This document shows, in pieces, positions 62,201 through 64,000 of a stretch of DNA of 64,000 bases. Where the stretch lies: the NCBI RefSeq assembly GCF_009766065.1, contig NZ_LMUE01000005.1, positions 62,001 to 126,000 of the forward strand. Direction: 5' to 3'. A model generated the notes under the pieces. It saw only the letters and a program-made list of their open reading frames with translations, ran no database searches and was not told the origin of the DNA. Position 1 is the first letter of the stretch. Every line of letters starts with the position of its first letter. The position numbers were made by a program, and so were the translations under genes. This DNA comes from Dyella sp. S184 (lineage in GTDB: Bacteria > Pseudomonadota > Gammaproteobacteria > Xanthomonadales > Rhodanobacteraceae).

Positions 62201-64000
62201 AAGGTTTCGTTGCCCGCCGCTACCGTGAGGCCGCCGCTGCCGGCAATGATGCCGTCAAACTCATCGAATGCGTTGGTCAACGTCAATGTCTGTGCACCGA
62301 GATTGACGTTGCCACTGCTGTTACCGTTCAGCGACGTAATCGATGCGCCGTTGGTCGTGTTGCTGATATCGAATGTGCCGTAGTCAATGACGTTGTATGC
62401 GTCCGCAACGCTACCGTTGCCGCTCAGTGCCAATGTGCCGCCGAAGATCGCGGCATTTCCGGTAAACGTGCTGGCACCCGTCAACGTGAGGGTACCTGTG
62501 GCGGAGTACTGATAGAGCCCGCCGGTACCGCTGACCACGCCAGCGTACGTGATGGCATCGCTGCGATCGAAAAGCAGATAACCGTTGTTGGTCACGTTAC
62601 CGACAATGGAACCGGTCGTCCCCTGGTCACCGATGAGCAGATCAGTGCCGCTGCCGACCGTCGTACCGCCGGTATAGGTGTTTTCGCCCAAGAGGATTTC
62701 AATGGGACCTGCCACGTTGAGACTTCCGCTCCCGCTGATGACGCCACTGAAGGCACCGCTGGCGTTAGTCAGTGACAACGACTGTGTACCCAGGTTGACA
62801 TTGCCGCTGCCATCCAGCGACACGATGGATGCGCCGGTGGTCGTGTTGCTGATATCGAACGTGCCATTTGCGGTGACATCGCTGGAACTGGCGATGCTGC
62901 CCGTGCCGGACAGTGCCAGCGTGCCACCGGTGTTGATGGTGGTGCTGCCGGTGTAGGTGTTGGCACCGGTCAGTGTCAACGTGCCACTGCCCGCGCTGTC
63001 TGTCACGGTGAGGCCGCCGCTACCGGTCATCGCCTGCGAGATCGTCGTGGCATAGCTGTTGGTGTCGATGGTTCCGCCGCCGGCATTGAGCGTGATCGCA
63101 CGCGTGCTGGCGAGATTGAAGCTGCTGCCGAATTGCAGCGTGCCTCCGTTGAACGTAAGGCTGCCGCTGGCGTCGCCGAGGCTGGCGTCGGAGGACACCG
63201 ACAGCGTACCGCCGCTGATCGTCCACGGTGTCACTGCCGTCGTGGTGCCGGTCAAGGTCCAGGTGCTGGTGCCGGTTTTTGCGTAGCTGTCGAAACCCGT
63301 GAATTCACCGCCGATGCTGGAAACGTCGAAGCTGTCGCCAGTGCTGCCGCCTAGTGCGAGTACGTTGCCGTTTCCGGCCGTGGAAACCACGTTGCCGGTG
63401 AAGCTGTAACCGCTATCGAGCTCCAGCGTGTTGTTGCTGCCGGTGATTTCCACTGCATCGGCGGAATTGGCGCCGCTGCCGTCCAAGCCGCCGCTGATGC
63501 TGCTACTAGTGATCAGCAGGTTGGCATTGCCGGATATACCGACGCCAACACCACCCGTACCAACAATTGATCCGAAGCCACCCGCACCACCGGCGATGCT
63601 TCCACTGTTGTTAATCGTGTTGCTATTGCCGGTAACGCTGAGGCCGGCGCCGCCACTGCCGCCACCACCAGCCTGCGGGGTGATGCCACCGTAGACTACA
63701 CCGCTGATAACTCCAGCCACGCCTGCGGCACCACCCGCGCCGCCCGTGATGCTTCCGTTGTTTTGTATCTGGTTGCCCGATCCACTGACGCTAACACCCA
63801 TGCCGCCGCCACCGCCGCCGCCGCTCAAGGCCGCGCTGTAAGCACCAGTACCACCGGCTCCGCCGTTGATCACACCGTTATTGATCAACGTGCTATTACT
63901 TATCGCAACAGCCACCCCTGCTGCGCCACCACCGCCGCCACCGCCGTAAAAATAGGCAGCTCCAGATCCGATCGAACCTGCCAAAGATGCGTTACCGCCG
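56296..64000 (-). CDS. Giant autotransporter adhesin-like protein (5' end beyond the window)
   Basis: The minus-strand frame is open from the right edge to TGA at 56296, more than 2560 residues; the true start and signal peptide lie outside. The passenger has three zones: a Gly-rich part at the N-terminal edge (GAAYFYGGGGGGGAAGVAV), many autotransporter-associated beta-strand repeats (such as YTGGTTISAGTLQIGNGG and LALSGNGS), and a second Gly/Asn/Ala-rich block (59,000-60,000; GGNGGNGGNGGAGVSGTSF), then further repeats. The last 280 residues form the beta-barrel (from about SVWASTWGHGANHDSDG) ending MVLNVSF, a normal barrel terminus. It is probably a surface adhesin or biofilm protein. The repeats invite recombination and assembly error. 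Confidence 0.92.
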   Translation of the reverse strand, partial: GGNASLAGSIGSGAAYFYGGGGGGGAAGVAVAISNSTLINNGVINGGAGGTGAYSAALSGGGGGGGMGVSVSGSGNQIQNNGSITGGAGGAAGVAGVISGVVYGGITPQAGGGGSGGAGLSVTGNSNTINNSGSIAGGAGGFGSIVGTGGVGVGISGNANLLITSSSISGGLDGSGANSADAVEITGSNNTLELDSGYSFTGNVVSTAGNGNVLALGGSTGDSFDVSSIGGEFTGFDSYAKTGTSTWTLTGTTTAVTPWTISGGTLSVSSDASLGDASGSLTFNGGTLQFGSSFNLASTRAITLNAGGGTIDTNSYATTISQAMTGSGGLTVTDSAGSGTLTLTGANTYTGSTTINTGGTLALSGTGSIASSSDVTANGTFDISNTTTGASIVSLDGSGNVNLGTQSLSLTNASGAFSGVISGSGSLNVAGPIEILLGENTYTGGTTVGSGTDLLIGDQGTTGSIVGNVTNNGYLLFDRSDAITYAGVVSGTGGLYQYSATGTLTLTGASTFTGNAAIFGGTLALSGNGSVADAYNVIDYGTFDISNTTNGASITSLNGNSSGNVNLGAQTLTLTNAFDEFDGIIAGSGGLTVAAGNETLTGTNTYTGDTTISGGTLAITSGGSVASTANVIDNGALIVDGVGSSITATGGGTPFQVGSNNGTGNGSLTVSNGASVTSDGELNIGQNAGDTGTVTVTSGAQVVAAASINVGKYGSGTLTVSNGGSVNSSFLSIADQAGSTGTVTVTDAGSSVTVEPGGQIVVGNHGGNGTLTIADGASVTGDSVSIAADAGSIGVLNIGAAAGSAATAAGTLNTSTVTFGAGTGSLVFNHTDTGYTFDPTISGNGTVDVLAGTTILTADNTYSGATTISGGTLALSGNGSIADSSVVTANGVFDISGTTNGASITSLNGNGNVMLGTQSLSLTNANDTFNGVIAGSGGLVVAAGQEVLDGVNTYLGATTVQGGTLLIGDSANPGASIAGDASVESGATLGGFGSIGGSVDVASGAHLAPGVAGSIGTLTVNGNLTVAQGGILDYEFGAPGADFGTAGTGDLVTVGGNLTLNGATLNVNADPDFGPGLYRLFNYSGTLTETNGGISFGTVPTGDTLSIQTLTTDKQINLVNTGGETLNIWNGNGLASPTQMGGGTGTWSVTSSNWTDINGDVSAAMSPQPGIAIFGGAAGTVTVDDSAGAVSATGLQFMTDGYVMNGDALTLVADAKGNAPVINVGDGTTASASDVATIDNVLQGTDGLVKNDYGTLILNGASTISGASAVETGELDLDGNGSSFIGGFTLSTGTTLAVGGAGVSVIGMGGAHGSNGGSYKYGPGGNGSAGSVGGVAVNGAGFTFNNNGVIAGGAGGAGGVGGYGGFLSGSQSGGSGGAGAYAGAGVSGSGFSLVNTGQISGGQGGAGGYGGHGSLGKYSSTNNPGGAAGATGAGGGGASGIYGTGFTLTNNGSVAGGAGGVGGAGGSSGHGGDDSSGNGGDAPSATTGGNGGNGGSGIAGTSFTTNNVATITGGAGGNGGNGGAGGYGGASFSTNGSNTGGAGGNGGNGGNGGNGGAGVSGTSFTLTNSGSIQGGVGGNGGIGGAGGAGGYSRNGQTGSSGANGQAGNGGQGGAGVSGAGFQLNNTSSITGGNGGTGYAAGAGGVGVVSTGGSTVINSGTIAGGISGDGATQADAVDFSGGGNTLEIDAGYAFTGNVVSSSGTTNGGDTLALGGTTNDSFDVDQLGAAGSSVQYQGFANYLKSGTSTWTLTGTGNASEAWTITDGTLAANTGSLVGNVTFAPVTGGSASVDFDQTIDGTYAGVISGDGSLSKTGGAALIVTGDNTYTGGTTISAGTLQIGNGGTSGAVAGHILDNAALVFDRSDTLINSGAISGSGSLTQSGTGTLALTGSNTYSGGTTISAGTLQIGNGGTTGSVAGAIVDNGVLAFDRSDAVSFGNIVSGSGSLLKIGANSLTLSGINSYTGGTSLNAGTLVLGNASAISSGTLAMAEGTTLDFTSGFTLANAITLSGDPTINVSTGLTTTLAGSISDGTQAGDLVKTGAGSLVLTGTDTYTGSTEVAAGILNVQGSLASSVSVDNGATLVGTGSMGGMTIASGATVSPGGNGVIGTLTVNGNANLAAGSTYYLDATDTGSSDLIHASGTATLGGGSVVSMEAGSNWNTSIKYTILTADSGVSGTFGSATSNFAFLTPTLSYDADDAYLTLVRNSTAFPAVGVTPNEINTGAGVEALGSGNAIYNAVLPLSADAARGAFNELAGDSLASTRTAIIDDSHYVRDAISDHLQGMQGANAIGQQADAQGSVWASTWGHGANHDSDGNASSQSSNGSGLLVGTDKTLGAWRVGAVAGAGELSNSSTENNAADAHSTSTVLGLYTGVDLGAWQFQGGAAHSWYETSSRRYFDVPGLGSLAAAKYDTGVTQAYVDGGYKFSFATSSLTPFATLARVWIHQDAISEGGIAGLDVQANGSSVNYGTVGVRAAWAPNAWTQWFASVGYQHAWGDLASVDQQRFANGGTGSFSVAGLPVAANAEVADIGIRFPLGKNVTFDASYHGQFASQTKDQGARMVLNVSF

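Overview
The window looks like a chromosome segment of a high-GC gammaproteobacterium of the Xanthomonadales, most likely Rhodanobacteraceae (Dyella, Rhodanobacter or Luteibacter type). I infer this from the order lptM-dapF-DUF484-xerC-GT9-hslV-hslU, from parA-parB beside rsmG, and from the style of the protein sequences. No tRNA, rRNA or CRISPR array was seen.

Layout. Bases 1-8177 are core chromosome: the end of hemC, a DUF481 outer-membrane protein, a WYL regulator, a patatin-like protein, DUF488, a GT2 glycosyltransferase, parB-parA, rsmG and a Band-7-like membrane protein. Bases 8178-29495 are a 21.3-kb Tn7-like transposon that can be delimited to the base: 27-bp terminal inverted repeats with two mismatches, starting TGTCGG, flanked by a perfect 5-bp target duplication TGCCC. 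Bases 29496-64000 return to core chromosome: pirin, UPF0149, xth, csp, oligopeptidase A, a cNMP/patatin protein with gamma-carbonic anhydrase and a small tyrosine phosphatase, a PNGase A-like secreted enzyme, aroE, a RimK-like ATP-grasp protein, a NodT-type outer-membrane factor, the lptM-to-hslU cluster, GST, ribokinase, and a giant autotransporter that runs off the right edge.

The transposon has four parts. (1) A left cargo block holds a TrmB/LuxR-type regulator, two tandem S53 (sedolisin) peptidases and a sulfotransferase. The second S53 copy has lost its catalytic Glu and Ser. (2) A scar zone holds a 222-bp direct repeat, a PLP-enzyme fragment, a frameshifted LysR gene, an intact GNAT gene and an IS66 fragment. 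(3) The transposition operon tnsA-tnsB-tnsC-tniQ is read leftward, with a small gene after it and two small coupled genes and a 36-bp palindrome before it. (4) The right cargo block is the highlight: a tightly coupled operon encoding a ubiquitin-like protein ending in GGGGA, an E2-like protein, a JAMM/JAB peptidase and an E1-like activating enzyme. Divergent from it is an operon encoding an Xre regulator, an ImmA/IrrE metallopeptidase and a zinc-finger protein. Next comes a proteasome-beta-like Ntn hydrolase with an exposed Thr after the start Met, followed by a 64-aa protein.

Taken together, the right cargo reads as a mobile, regulated ubiquitin-like conjugation module with its own protease-like subunit, plausibly a defence or stress system. 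The physical arrangement is visible in the sequence. The functional link between conjugation and the Ntn hydrolase is inference.
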